DNA of 64,000 bases from Monocercomonoides exilis (taxonomy: Eukaryota; Preaxostyla; Oxymonadida; Polymastigidae). Below, piece after piece: positions 1 to 11,824 of the stretch. The stretch lies in contig LSRY02000011.1 in NCBI GenBank assembly GCA_001643675.2, positions 868,001 to 932,000 on the forward strand, read 5' to 3'. The notes beneath the pieces are model-generated. The model saw only the letters and a list, made by a program, of their open reading frames with translations, had not been told where the DNA came from and did no database searches. Made by a program: the position numbers and the translations under genes. How positions within the stretch are numbered: position 1 is the stretch's first letter; each line of letters begins with the position of its first letter.

Positions 1-2434
1 AGAGCTAACAATAATTGACACGAATGACACCGGAGCACACACAGCAATTTGCAGATAAAGCGACATTTTGACATGAGACGACCGCTGCTGTGTGTTGAAC
101 GGAGGCGGAGCGACTTTGGGGATTTTGACAGCTGTGATGACTGAATAGAGATAGAATGAAGTGTGCTGGATGAGGTTGAATAAACGAGAGAAGCTCACAT
201 GTACGAGAAAGAAGAGAAACAGAAACGTTGTCAAGAATGAGCCTGGAAGGGAGAATTCGCCTTCTTCGGGGTGGATAAGGATGTTTGTGGTGACATGCCA
301 GATGAGAGCAGCGAGTGAATGATTACGGAGGGGAGCTGTGGAGTCTGGGTGCTGCAGAGGGAAGCGGATGGCGTGGAGGAGGAGACCAGAGGAAAGGATG
401 CTGAGAAAGAGAGAAGGAGGAGAAGGAAGAGTGGAAGATGTCATTGAAGTGGCAAGACAGAAGAGCTCGTGATATGAAATGACAAGATAGTACAGAGGGA
501 GGAAGAATGTGTTGATGAAACGCCTGATAACAGCGAAAGTGCGAAATGCAGAAGAAGAAGGTGATGGACGCTGAGATGTATTTATATCGTTTCCTTCTCC
601 TTCTGCTCCGCCAACTTTCTTTCCGTCAATGCGAACAAAACGGAACAGCCCAAACCAAAGTGGCTCATTGTGGAGCTCGCACCACCAGCAGAGAACCAGA
701 AAGCAGAAGATCAGAGCATCAATTGCAATTCTGGCAATGGAAAATATTTCACCGTTAACAAAGCTGGGAGCAAGGAAAGATGTGTATGACGAGTCTGCAC
801 CTTCGTCACTGTCGTCAAAAATTGCATTGACAAGAGCGATTGCAATCCAAAAGGCACAAAGCACAATGTCAGAAATAACAGACAAAAGTAGCGTTCTTTT
901 GCGTCTCAAAGATGATTCACGGATCGTTGGTAGTGAATCGGTTCGCGAGGAGGACAAAACGCAAACATCATTTTTCGCTTTTATGCGGAGAAGATTTTGA
1001 GAAGTCTGTGTTTTGTTTGGTTTGTCTGATGCAGCAGATGGCGAAGGAGTGAAGCGCTTTGCCTGTAATGGTGAGTTATTCGACAAGCGGACAACTGATG
1101 AGCTTGTTTGTTCGTCTGAAGCATTCCAGTCGGAAGATGTATTCATAGGAACAATCTGCTTTGAAGAGAATTGTTGAGTTTTCGTCTCTTTAGCTCGTTT
1201 TTGCTGCTTCTTTGGGCGCCAAGTGAAGCAGTCCACCCAATTGTAGTCAAAAATGCAAGCAGCGACCAACAGCGATATTGTTGCTCCTGCAAAAAGAATA
1301 GCTGACAAGTTAATAATTGCTTGCCATATCATTACTCCACCGCCAACGCTGGTAAGCGTAAAAACAATAGAGGTGAGAAGCAAAGTGCCTGTACGCGATG
1401 ACGCAGAACTACCAAAGCAAAATCGAGTAAACTGATTAGCGCAATATAGCAGAAAGGCACCCAATGAGGGAATTACTCCCAGAGCAAAGAAAATTGGAAG
1501 CAAAAGGCATATTCCCATTGGAGCGCTTGATAAATGATATGGAAGTTTTTGGAAATTTGAAGAAATCGTAGCTATCCAATCGTCCTCTTCTTTCATCAAC
1601 AATTGAAATCCATCTGCTCGGCCAAAGTCTGTTATGATAAAAGTAGCGAGTATCAGATAAACAATTGGTCTCAACCAACCAATGAAATAATCGATAACAA
1701 AAATTTGTGACAATTCGTCAGGTGATTTGAACATTAATGAATATACGCAAATAGCATATGATATCCAAGAAAATATCTGATAAAATATTGAGCCAACTGT
1801 CGCAGTTTTGGGTTCTTTTAGATAAAGTGTGATAGCATGATGAATGAAGATAAATGAGAATCCCATAGCAAAGCTAAATATTGCGCTGACAATGTACGCG
1901 ATAGTCTTTAGCCCGCATGAATGAGAAAAAGCGGGTGGAATTTGCTGAATGATTTGTGAAAAATACTTGAAGGAAAATAAAGGTAATTTATTACTTTGAT
2001 AGAACGAAGAAATTCCTTCCTGTTTTGCGCTCCCTTGAGCACTATGCGTTCTTATGCATGCAATTGTGATTTTATGAAAAATATGCAATAAAAACGAAAT
2101 TCCTAACATCAAAAATCAATAATATGAAAATTTTGCACTACGATATATGCATACCTCCACTGATAATTGATCCAAGAAAAATGGAGATAAAATTAAGATG
2201 ACATAATATGGCTATTAGTAATGAAAGGAGTGGAGGAAAAATGAATGAAATAATTTGAAAAATATAATGTTTTGCAGAAATCTGTGTATCCAGAACAGTT
2301 ATAGGTCCACCAAATATGTTTTGCAAAATTCTCACATATAGGAAATGTTTTTGTGTTTGGGGATAATACATGGACTGAATAACAAACGGAAAAACCCCAA
2401 AATAAGAATTGGATGTTATTGTGGCCCATAACAT
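1..2434 (-). CDS. Pecanex-like protein 4 (PCNX4-type) multi-pass membrane protein, 3' end outside window
   Basis: Reading the minus strand from the ATG at 2434 gives an exon to 2155, a 52-nt GT-AG intron (2103..2154, donor GTATGC, acceptor TTAG), then an open frame to the window edge, about 794 codons in all. The frame has no stop inside the window, so the C-terminus is missing. Many hydrophobic segments are separated by short loops, with a Ser/Thr-rich hydrophilic loop around 900-1200. Landmarks resemble the N-terminal half of PCNX4: an FGGP motif, a hydrophobic stretch ending in SGG, an RP-Y motif after an acidic loop, and an 'ALG.IPS..A.LLY' segment followed by a GSS turn. This match is from memory, not a search. 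Pecanex proteins are poorly characterised ER or endomembrane proteins. The part before about 1250 is clearly GC-richer than the start of the gene. An additional upstream exon cannot be excluded. Confidence 0.65.
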
Positions 2435-3015
2435 TATTCAGACCGATAAAAATTTGAAGAATTTGAAACTCATAAGAATGAAAATTAAAACATTTACAGT
2501 TTATGTTAAGTTTAAATGTGAAAAGAGAAATTATGAAAAGCAAATTCTCATAATATTTATTTTTGTTCGTTAAATAAAATGTTTTTTTTCTGAAAAAATC
2601 AAAAAACAATGTTTTAAAAAATATTTTCGTTGAACAATGCTTGCATTTTATTACTAATAAGCACGTTTCACAAAATGCTCCATAATCCTCAAAAAAGAGA
2701 AAATATGTTGTATTTGTCCAAATTAAAAAGAATACCAATCAATTTCTTTTATGCATTAAAATGAATTGGATCAATTCACATAACTAAGTGCTTGAATTTT
2801 TCTTATAAATGTTTTAAAATCCGTCAAATCCAAGAAAATGTGGATGAGCGTTCTTTTAAAAGTTATAAAATGAATCTTTGCAATCTCCAAAACGCATTCG
2901 ATGAATCTCAAGTGTAATGCTGTGATCCCATTATCTGTTTCATAAAAAAAAGTTTCCAAAATTATCATAACATAATTAAATAAAAATAAAAATAAAAAAA
3001 AATGAAAGTTCATTT
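2435..3015. other. AT-rich intergenic spacer
   Basis: This spacer lies between the start of the PCNX4-like gene and the end of the CFAP96-like gene, both on the minus strand. It is very AT-rich, and the short frames in it look random. It must hold the promoter of the PCNX4-like gene, but no motif stands out. Confidence 0.5.
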
Positions 3016-4436
3016 TCACACTGGAGGAGTTAGCTTTGAGTGTGTGTTTGTTCCTGATGGCATGAATGGCTTCAGAACTGATGAAGATTTCCTTTTAATG
3101 TCAAAAGGGTCAGAGATATACGATGGGAATGAAGAAAATGTTTCCACACGACTAGACGCTGAGCAAAATGGCTTGGGATGTTGCGGTGTGCTTCCCCTTC
3201 TTTTTGTTGTTGTTGTTGTTGAGCCTAAAGTTTTGGAGAAAGAAGCACTTTTTGCAGAAGATTTGCTTAAAGTCTGAGCATTTTGCTTATAACTTCGAAG
3301 CATCATTCCGTGTTCAGATGTCTTATAAAATTGCTCAGATTGAAGAGTTTTTGACGAGCTTGAGAATTCAGGTTTATCAGTTTCGCTTTTCTTTTTATCT
3401 CCAAACACAACATCAAAATCATCCAAAGAAATAGGTTTTGCATAAAACCCTTCATTCGTCCTTCCCAAACTTAAGATTTCTATCTTCTTCTTTTCTCTCT
3501 TTGCAATTTCTTCTTGTGAAAGTTGTGGATCTTTGTATATCTTCTCATCAAATATTATTCCTCTTCGTGAAGTTGATACAAAAGGTCGGGCAGTTGCTGT
3601 TGAATTCGAAGATTTTGCTCTTGGACGCACCGAGCGTGAACGGGTTTCAGAAAAACTTTTCGAATGAGCAACAGGACTTATGTATTCAAATTCATCACCC
3701 TGTTATTTTTAAAGTTAAAATATTATGAAAAACTGATGATAATTCACAAATCACACATGAATTGTCAGATGATAAAATCCGGCACCGCCTTTCTTTGCTG
3801 GTGATGTTACAATATTTGGTTTTTCCTGTTGTTTTCGTTGAGGTAGAGTTTGCTGCAAAGCTTTTGGTATTTCAGTTTGAGCAGGCAGAATCGCTTGAGA
3901 TTTATCAATAAGACCGTATGTATCGCCTGGAGTTGAACTGTTTTTCATGAGCAAATGAAGTTGTCAACAAAGTGTTCTATCGACAATTGAAAAAATACCT
4001 CTTTTTTGTGGGATTTGAAGGAACAAAAGGTTTTGATGTTATTCTTTTGCTCTTTTCTTTCAAATTTCTTTCAAATTCAATTTTGCTTGGATCTTTATAT
4101 TTTTCACCCTAAGTTATTAATCATATGTGTGCGGTAAATTTTCAGAAATGATTAAATATGATTCTTCGATAAAACAAACAACATATAAAGGCTTGTAACT
4201 TTTCTCGAGATAAATATCTGGCGTTTGCCCCTTTTTATAAGGCATAGTTAGGAACGGCTTAAAATGCTTTTGAAATTTAATTGTGTTGAGCCTTATGTCA
4301 TCTGCGTTCTCTGGCTGTTAAAATAAAAGCAAGTTCATCAAAAACTGTTGCAATTATGAAAATATACAGTATCACTTTCGTATTTTGGCTGTGAAAAAAC
4401 ATTGTAATATCGAAGATCATGAGCTGCTGTCATCAT
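3016..4436 (-). CDS. CFAP96: CFAP96 (C4orf47)-like cilia/flagella-associated protein, five exons
   Basis: Proposed exons on the minus strand are 4436-4368, 4314-4180, 4108-3999, 3937-3757 and 3699-3016. All phases agree and give about 392 residues. Introns are 53, 71, 61 and 57 nt with GT-AG ends (donors GTATAT, GTTTGT, GTATTT, GTGTGA). The N-terminus has a 'DLRYYNVFSQPKY' box. It is followed by 'KPFVPSNPTK', a 'TPGDTYG' box, the 'SPAKKGGAGFYHLTI' box and a later 'RPFVSTSRRG' segment, in the order of the short conserved boxes of animal CFAP96 (C4orf47). The C-terminal ~150 residues are Ser/Thr/Lys-rich and probably disordered. The family is associated with cilia, basal bodies or microtubules, so it implies a flagellated cell. 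The gene is divergent from RFT1 with only 65 bp between start codons. The donor of intron 2 could instead lie 3 nt upstream. Confidence 0.75.
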
Positions 4437-4501
4437 ACTTCTTGAATGATTTTTAAATAAATATTTTAATCCATAATAATTTGATCTTTAAATAATAAAA
4501 A
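4437..4501. promoter_or_regulatory. 65-bp divergent intergenic region (CFAP96-like / RFT1-like)
   Basis: Only 65 bp separate the two start codons, so both core promoters and 5' UTRs must fit here or overlap the neighbouring genes. The sequence is almost all A/T. No TATA or initiator element can be picked out with confidence. Confidence 0.5.
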
Positions 4502-7056
4502 ATGACCGATATCAATTATTTATTTAGAGGGATTGCTCTTTCAACTTTGGTGAGATTGGCAACTCAAGCTATTAGCTTTTTTGTCAATTTCTATGTTACA
4601 AGAGTTGTACAACCGGAAGTATTTGGAGTTTGCAAAAAATTGGAAATACATTTTCATATTTTTTATTCTTTAAAGAGAATTTCTGCCCTTGAACTCGCAA
4701 TTGGAACGGCAAATTCAATTGTCAGAGGACCAATTGGCATATTTGTATTGCGTGCAGGTCTTATGGGGCATGATATTTTACATTATTTTTTGCTTCATTT
4801 TAATATTTTTCAATAGCCCAACACCAAAAACTTCACTGAAATTCTCATCAATTGTTCTTTTTCTTCATCTTCTTGGAATTGTGTTGTTTATACCATTTTT
4901 GTTATGTTTGCCGTTTTTAGAAATTTTTTTAATCATCGTTTTTTTTTTTTTTTTGGAAATAGTATGGTTTTTGTTTTTGAGGCCAAGCTTCGTTGAAGGA
5001 TCACCATACAATTGGATTGAATTCGTTTTTGGTATGATTTTTGTGATAGTTTTAACTTTCTTTTCATTTGTTGCCTGATTTATCAGTGGGAAGTTGCTTT
5101 GTTGATATTCTTTCAGAAGTTTGTCTTACATGTGCTCAATCTTATCGATTGCTTTATATAATTCTATCAACGGAAGCGGTGTCAAGTATTATGAGAACAG
5201 TCTCTCAAGCAATTTTCGTAACTGGAAAAGATTCTGATGTTCTTGTGTTCGGATTGACTCACATGGGATACACAATAACTACATTAAGTGCTCTCATGAT
5301 CTTACTTTGGGTTGAACATTCAAAGCGTAAAAAAGTTGTGATTAACAGTGATCCTCAAAATTTGCAGATGATTCATCAGATGGATGAACTGATATTTGAT
5401 GAAAAAACTGATTCCTCGCAAGGGAAAGTTGAGCATATTATCCACGAAAACAACAATGTTGTCGGAAATACAGGAGAAGAAGGGAGTGCATCTGGACCAA
5501 CTGAAAGCTCTTCCTCAGCAATGTCATCTCTCTTCAAATCAAAGTCTTCTTCACTCGAAGATGATACAACAGAAGAGTCTGATGACCAATCTTTGTATCA
5601 ACAACAATCCCTTCCTTTCAGCGGCCCGTCCTCGTTTTTGCCGCTGTGCTTCTTCTGCAAGACATCCGCATGTGATCGTTCAATCTTTTCTCTGCTAACA
5701 GCAGACTTGCTGACAATTGTGGTGGATGCGTATGTTCGCTATGTGCTGAGCTTTGGGGAGAGCATTGTGATGGTCAAGATCCTCTCGTCGCACGAGCTGG
5801 GCGTACTTGCTCAGTCTCGTCGCTTTGGAGGGCTGCTCGTGAGTATCATTTTAGCCCCGTCAGAGCAGAGGATATTTGAGCTAGTCAGTACAGTTGTTGC
5901 AAGATTGAAGAAGAGTGCGCAATCAGAAGGAGAAGTGAAAAGTGACGATGCTCAAATTGAAGCTGGTGGCGTTCAGAGGATTAGAGATAATGAAAATGAC
6001 GTGATGAAAATTGTTGATTCTTCATTGCATGATGAAACAAAAGAAGATCAAGCAAGAAATTCGATGAAAAGTAAATCAGTTGCATCATCTTATGATGATG
6101 ATACATTGAAAATAACCGACACATCAGCATTCGAACATTTTTCTTCTTCGTCATCATCATCTTCTTCTTCTTCGACAGAACTTCCAACTGCTTCGGAAAT
6201 TGAAAGTGATCAACTTCATCAGAGCAGCCCGCAAAATGAATCTGATTTATTGCCACTTCTTCACGATGACACCAGTACGGACAGAGAAAGAATGTCAGCC
6301 AGCTCATCTTCATCATCATCATCTTCTTCTTCTTCTTCTTCTTCACGTATTGCAGTCACTGTTCTTCACGACACATCCATGTCTTACACTAGCAACTGTG
6401 CCACCATTGTCGAGTGCTGCATCCGCTATTCTCTTTGTGTCTCTATGATCTTCTTCCCATTCCTTTCACTGCTATCAACGGAAATTGTCGGCCTCACAAT
6501 GGGAACGCGGTGGCTCGACGAAGAGACGCCGCGTCTGGCGAATGTGTTTATCTCGTCTATCGCTTTGATGTCTCTGAACGGAGTGGCTGAGGCGCTTGTG
6601 CGCGCTATTGCAGACACGAAACGGCTGACGTTGAACAACATCTTGATGGCCGTTGAGTCTGTGTGTTTTGTGGTGTTGTGTGTGCTGATGGGAAACAAGT
6701 GGCGGGCAATGGGCTTTCTGCTTGCTGCTGTTATCAACTTTGCTATCCGCATTACTATTTCTCTGGGGAATCTTGTGTATTCAATGAAAGGCATTTCCCT
6801 AGATGAATTCCGTTTGTCTCATGTGCTTCCGTCTTTGCCAGTCCTTTTTGTGGTATTTTGTGAAACTGCTGTGCTGATTGGACTGAAATTTTTATTGAAA
6901 CTAATTTCGAAAAAAAGTATTATGCAATTCAAATATGCTTATTTGCTGCCTATTCCGTTGGAGATTGCGTATTCTATATGTGTTGTGGCATCCATGATAC
7001 TATATCTCTTTGTTGTGTATGCTTCATTTATTGTTTTAAATAGTATATGTTCATGA
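4502..7056 (+). CDS. RFT1: RFT1-like oligosaccharide-lipid flippase-type membrane protein
   Basis: RFT1 family proteins are ER multi-spanning proteins needed for N-glycan precursor assembly; the flippase role is disputed. Likely exons are 4502-4627, 4676-4757, 4921-5031 and 5087-7056, which keep frame and give about 762 residues. Introns 1 (48 nt, GTTTGC) and 3 (55 nt, GTATGA) look firm. The middle splice is not: hydrophobic sequence at 4817-4920 is open in the frame of exon 3, but no clear GT donor joins it in phase, so a frameshift or sequencing error in the T-runs is possible. Family signals include an early TM1, an LEL segment, a 'DILSEVCLTCAQ' segment, 'LMSLNGVAEALVRAIAD' and a final set of TM helices. 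The protein exceeds the usual ~540 residues because of two hydrophilic Ser/Asp/Glu-rich inserts (about 5345-5690 and 5890-6350) containing poly-Ser. From about 5480 onward the gene is much GC-richer. Confidence 0.8.
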
Positions 7057-7617
7057 TTTGAAATTAAACTTTTAATTACATGTTTTTATTATTACAAAAT
7101 TAATTTTCTTCAAAAACATTTGTAGTTGGAAGAAAGACGCTGAGCTGAAGTCTGCATTACTTGGAAGATGAAGTGCAAAAGTGAAAAAAAGAAAACAGAA
7201 AAGAAGAGTCCGTCATTTGTTGAATGAAAAGTGCAAGCCCATTTAACGCATTTAGAAAAGGGACGGAAAGCAAATATATTAAATGGACGCATGAATTTTC
7301 ATTCAAAATGCCAAGAATTGCCTCCATAGATTGATTAAAATAGTACTTTCCATCTTCGGATCAGTTATCAGAATCGAAAATGGAGCAGCATGACGATACG
7401 TTTGCACAAAATGAAGTGGTGATTTTATTTTCACAGATTCTTCAATTGCATTGATGCTTTTATTCTTGAGTCATCTATTCGGATTTTATGAGATGTATTT
7501 ATTTCGGATTAAAAGTGAAAACTGCAAACCTAGCGTTGCTTTTGTGCTTTTTAATTTATTGAACGAATCTTGTACATCTTTGTGTTTTTCTGTTATTTCA
7601 TCAGTTAAACTATACGG
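7057..7617. other. AT-rich intergenic region, no gene supported
   Basis: This stretch lies between the convergent ends of the RFT1-like gene and the small gene at 7618. A 16-codon frame starts at 7380 but ends quickly and has no convincing splice partner. Nothing else is recognisable. Confidence 0.4.
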
Positions 7618-8089
7618 TTAAAAAACATTAAATAATTGAAAAGAATAAAATTTGGAATACGATTTCAAAGAGCTTTCCAATTCTGCAACATTTTGAACAA
7701 ATGTCTCATGTATAGTCTTTAATGTGTCAAGTATGTGCAATTGATTCCGAAGCTTTGGTAAATTATCGGCGAGCTTTGAAAAGAAATATGGAATATTAAA
7801 AAACAATTTGTGATTAAAAAACGTTTGCATGCAATTAATTCAAGTGTACTATCGACAGTCTTTAATGCACTTTGTAGAAGAGAAAGAGTTTCATCGGCAT
7901 TAAATGATTCTGAAAATTCAAAGTGTGTGAATGGATCAAATTCAGAAGTTAAACATTGCCTTAATATTGCTTTTCAAATAAGAAATATTTCGCGATAAAA
8001 ATTCATAAATTTCAAAATAATTATAAGGTAATACGATTTGAATGGAAGTCAACTCCATATTTAGCTTCTATTTCTTCCAAAACATCCAT
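7618..8089 (-). CDS. small spliced helical (coiled-coil-like) protein, unrecognised
   Basis: From an ATG at 8089 the minus strand reads an acidic helix beginning MDVLEEIEAKYG. A GT-AG intron follows (donor GTATTA, acceptor AAAAG, 65 nt, phase 1 kept). A second exon then reads to about 7825, and a final frame ends at 7618 with heptad-like Leu/Ile spacing (KLADNLPKLRNQLHILDTLK and on). The join between exons 2 and 3 is unresolved: the obvious GTTTTT donor and CAAAG acceptor do not keep frame. The pattern of short amphipathic helices is reminiscent of small dynactin (p24) or BLOC-type subunits, but I cannot assign a family. The three segments look more protein-like than the surrounding AT-rich DNA, which is the main reason for calling a gene. 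Confidence 0.4.
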
Positions 8090-8265
8090 CTCAAATTCAT
8101 TATTGATCTTACCATTTCAAAAAAATAACGATAATTGCAGGATTTTTTAAATGTTATCAGGATAAATGACACTAAATCCAGCTCCATTTATATCATTTTT
8201 TATCTTGCTCCTAGAAGCTTCTTCAATCTCGTTTTCTTTTTATTCTGTTCTTATTCGTTCCAAAG

Positions 8266-9834
8266 ATGCTTTTTCTATTTGTTGCATTTCTCTTCCACTT
8301 TTTCACCATTACACAATGCAAGAAGTGGGAGCGCAAGGTAGTATTCGTACCTCCTTCTGAAGAAGGAATTGATTGGAATTCTACTGTTTTTGATCCAAAT
8401 CCACCAATAAATATCAAATACATTGATATCGAAACAGAGCCTGCATTCAAGCATCAACATGAAAAAAATATGACTGCATTTGAGCAAAGAGTTCGTGATT
8501 CTCTTCCTGAAAATTATGATCCTCGAACAAAATATGGTCATTGTCTTTCATTGAAAACAATTTTAAACCAAGGTCAGTGCGGAGCATGTTGGGCATTTGG
8601 ATCCACTGGTGTCGCGGCTGATCGTCTTTGCATGGCTGGCGTTGCAAATTTCGTACCTTCTGCGCAGTATTCGTTAAGCTGTGATCGAACCTGTCTCCAA
8701 GGAACCCGTCAATGTAATACTGGCTGTCAGGGAGGATTTATGGGTGCTGGATGTCAATTTATCACTCAAAACATGGTCACCACAGAGCAATGTGTAAGAT
8801 ATACCGGACGTGAAGGCACATGCCCTCGAACTTGCAATGATGGAACTCCTTTCACACCGAATCAAACGCAGTGGAAAGGTTCAGAATTTCGACATTTACG
8901 CAATGAAGATGAAATAAAGGTTGCAATCTACACTTACGGAACTGTAACAGCAGGTTTTCAAGTTTACAGTGATTTCGAGAATTATCGCAGTGGGGTATAC
9001 AGGCATCGTTCTGGACAGCATAAAGGTGGTCATGCAATAAAAATTGTTGGATGGGGTGTTGAACAAGGTGTGAAGTACTGGTTATGTCAGAATACGTGGG
9101 GTACTAATTGGGGTGATGGAGGATTCTTCAAGTTTCTTCGGGGAGAAAATCATTGTCAAATGGAGTCCGAAGTTTGGGATGTAACGTTCCCCGAGATTCC
9201 TCAACCTGGTGACGATCCAGAGCCCGAGCCTGGACCAGGTCCTGAACCTGAACCTGAACCTGAACCTGAGCCACGCCCGCCATTTCCTCCCATCCCATTC
9301 CCTCCAAGGCCTGTTCCTCCGAGACCTACTCCTCCACAGCCCGAGCCTCCAACACCCGAACCTCCACAGCCAGAGCCACCAGCTCCTGTTCCTCCAGAGC
9401 CTGAACCGCCAACACCAACGCCAACACCACCAAGCCCAACACCCGAGAAAATACCTTGCCTCCACAATGGAAAAGAAGGCGTTGCATTAGCCCTTCCTTC
9501 GGATGTTTGCCCAGCTCGCAATTATTCCGCATGTATTACAGGATCCTATTGCAAAGATGAAGAAAGGCTTCGGGAGACGCTTAGTGGACTGTTATTGGAT
9601 CCTTCTGCTGGGGATTGTGTGAAATATGCACAGGCATTCATGTGCGCTGAAGCATTTCCCATGGTTGATAAAGTCGGAAGCACGTTTCCGCCCTGCCAAA
9701 ACACTTGCAATTGGTTTGTTTTCCGTTGCAGACGTTTCTTGGAAGGCAATATGACGATGCCAGATTGTAGCACATATCCAAAAGAAGATATAAAGCCTGG
9801 AGTTGGAACGCAATGCTATTCTCCTCTTCAATAA
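8266..9834 (+). CDS. secreted papain-family (C1A, cathepsin B-like) cysteine protease with C-terminal Frizzled-like cysteine-rich domain
   Basis: This is an intronless gene for 522 residues. A signal peptide (about residues 1-18) is followed by a short pro-region. The catalytic domain has the oxyanion Gln and nucleophile Cys108 in 'QGQCGACWAF', His256 in 'GGHAIKIVGWG', and Asn276 in 'QNTWGTNWG', where many family members have NSWG. The 'CNTGCQGGF' disulfide motif resembles cathepsin B, but no long occluding loop is seen, as in diplomonad cathepsin B-like enzymes. A Pro/Glu repeat linker (about 317-396) leads to a cysteine-rich module. Its spacing 'FMCAEAFP ... PPCQNTC ... RC ... PDCSTYP' matches a Frizzled CRD: paired Cys near an FP, a PPC-x3-C, then WP/YP after the last Cys pairs. 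The enzyme is likely secreted or lysosomal, with the CRD perhaps binding a lipid or surface ligand. This is an unusual domain fusion. Confidence 0.85.
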   Translation: MLFLFVAFLFHFFTITQCKKWERKVVFVPPSEEGIDWNSTVFDPNPPINIKYIDIETEPAFKHQHEKNMTAFEQRVRDSLPENYDPRTKYGHCLSLKTILNQGQCGACWAFGSTGVAADRLCMAGVANFVPSAQYSLSCDRTCLQGTRQCNTGCQGGFMGAGCQFITQNMVTTEQCVRYTGREGTCPRTCNDGTPFTPNQTQWKGSEFRHLRNEDEIKVAIYTYGTVTAGFQVYSDFENYRSGVYRHRSGQHKGGHAIKIVGWGVEQGVKYWLCQNTWGTNWGDGGFFKFLRGENHCQMESEVWDVTFPEIPQPGDDPEPEPGPGPEPEPEPEPEPRPPFPPIPFPPRPVPPRPTPPQPEPPTPEPPQPEPPAPVPPEPEPPTPTPTPPSPTPEKIPCLHNGKEGVALALPSDVCPARNYSACITGSYCKDEERLRETLSGLLLDPSAGDCVKYAQAFMCAEAFPMVDKVGSTFPPCQNTCNWFVFRCRRFLEGNMTMPDCSTYPKEDIKPGVGTQCYSPLQ

Positions 9835-11584
9835 TGAATATTGAAATTATTATGAGGGAGTAATTTATTTATTATGTATTTAAATGAATTTTTTTTTTTT
9901 TTTTTTTTTTGCTTTTTACGTACAAAATTTTTCAAATCGAAGTTGCATTCAATTTCAAAAAAACGTTCAAACAAATCTGATGAATAAGCACCCGAATTCG
10001 TAATTCTTTTGCAATACATGTTTCAAATAAAGAGAATTTTTTAACAATAAAACGAAAGCATAATTGTTTGCATAAGAACGACTAAATATGGTTGATCCTT
10101 TTTGAAATCATGTTTTCATTCTTGTGATGATTACAAAAATAATTCATCAATGGGATACAACAGCAAAAGTCTCAAATCATTTGTTGACACTTTCAAAAAA
10201 ATGGTCAGTTCAAAGAAAAAAAGAATTTCAAAAATGATCAAATGGAAAAAAAAAGTTATCAAAAAAACTTTTGAAAAAATAATTTGTAAAAATAATTTGA
10301 AAAAATCAACATTAAATTCCATTTTGACTGAAGAGTTTGAGAATTGAAACGTTTTGATCAATGTTCAAAATGACTTTATAAAGAATTGGTCGCAGTGGAG
10401 TTTGTCGATTCTTGAACTTTTTTATATATATAATTTCAATCAAATTTTTTCACAAAATATCAATTTGAACAGACAGATCCCAAATTTTTATTGAATTGTT
10501 TTTCATTGAAGTGATGACCTCTCAATGTGAATCATATTCCGGTTGCTATTTGCTTTCTGACAGTTATGAAACATTTTTTTTCATATCTTTGTTTATTTTT
10601 CATGTTGCTTTTTCACTCCTTTTTACACTTCAACTGCTTTAAACGTGAAAAAAGGGTGAAAAAAGTTTGAATAATATTTGTTATGGTTCTCATTCTTATG
10701 TCTCATTCAGCACTGTTTTTTGAATTTTACACAATTTGAGCAACATCTGTAAGAAATTTTTTAAAAAGATAAAAATAATTTGAATAATAAAGGTTTTTCG
10801 AACTCATCTCGTTTTTGCAAAATTGGTATGAATAATATCTTTCTGAAATAAATGGAATTCATCACACATCACAACCAAATATCTACAAGTTTGTTCATTG
10901 ATATTGCTTCAAAGAAATTTTCAAAGAATATTTATTTTCTCACAAAAAAATTACAGAATGAAAAGTCAAGTCAAAAGGCAACATGTGAAATGCGTTTTGT
11001 GATTAACAACGATTAGCTCATATAAAAAAGCGACTATTTAATAAATTTGGTGTTTTTTTATTGAAATTATCTTTTTACAAAAAAAGTTTTGTCGTTTCAC
11101 CTTTTGTTTTGTTTATTCACAAATACAGAAAAGTGACAACACTTAAAAGAATAAATTATGTTTTATCGTTTTTTAACATCGACTTTTATAACAATTTTTA
11201 TTCATTCAACGTTTGATACAAATTATTAGACTTCAGATATTTTCATAGAAAAATAAAGTTTATATGATATCATTTTTGTGATCAAAAAAGAATAAATGGA
11301 ATAGGTTCATTTTTTTCTGAATCCATATCATGCCATGAAATAAAAAGTTATTGTGTCACTGACACCTGATCATTGATGTGAGAATCCAATTTATTTTGAA
11401 ATCTGAGAAAGTTTAAAAATTTTTTAGAAAAACAAAGACATAATGACTTGTGCAAAAAAAGTTTGAACGTCCGTATATTTCACCATTTAGATGAAAATCA
11501 CTTAACAAATGACGAAAGACCTTTGAATGTTCATAACACATAAAAAAAGTTTTTATAAGAAAATTATTTCTTTAATATCATTTA
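9835..11584. other. AT-rich gene-poor region
   Basis: About 1.75 kb of low-complexity A/T-rich sequence with a T-run at 9891-9911. An 81-codon lysine/phenylalanine-rich frame at 10102-10347 has a mirror frame on the other strand and is best explained by composition. No gene, tRNA or repeat family was recognised. Confidence 0.5.
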
Positions 11585-11822
11585 TCAAAAATTTTTTGAA
11601 AAGTTCCTCGAGTTTAATTCTCAAATAAAGAAAAATTTTCATGTATAGATCAAATTTCTGTTTCCACTCACGAAACTACTCAACAACAAAAATAATAACA
11701 TTGTCAAGATCTTATATTCATGACAGAAAAATTTGGTGAGTGGGAAAAGAAATTTGATCGAAATATAAAAATTTTTCTTTATTTGAAAATTAAATAAAAG
11801 GAACTTTACAAAAAAATTTTGA
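11585..11822. repeat. imperfect inverted repeat, ~87-bp arms, ~64-bp loop
   Basis: The segment 11585-11671 is an imperfect reverse complement of 11736-11822, roughly four bases in five by eye. The conserved cores are TTCAAATAAAGAAAAA and GATCAAATTTC, and the inner ends are CCACTCAC and its complement. The loop is 11672-11735. The repeat directly abuts the perfect inverted repeat that starts at 11825, so the two may be parts of one fold-back element. Confidence 0.75.
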
Positions 11823-11824
11823 CC

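Noticed and set aside
546-1000. Plus-strand frames near the left edge
   Set aside because: They are antisense to the PCNX4-like open frame, which runs uninterrupted across this region and has family-like membrane segments.
2138-2738. 181-codon minus-strand frame at 2193-2738 as a separate gene
   Set aside because: It is in a different frame from the PCNX4-like first exon, is Phe/Asn/Lys-rich A/T background, and overlaps the exon that has family-like motifs and a clean intron.
10102-10347. 81-codon lysine-rich frame
   Set aside because: A similar-length mirror frame exists on the other strand, the composition follows the A/T-rich background, and no splice partner or family was found.
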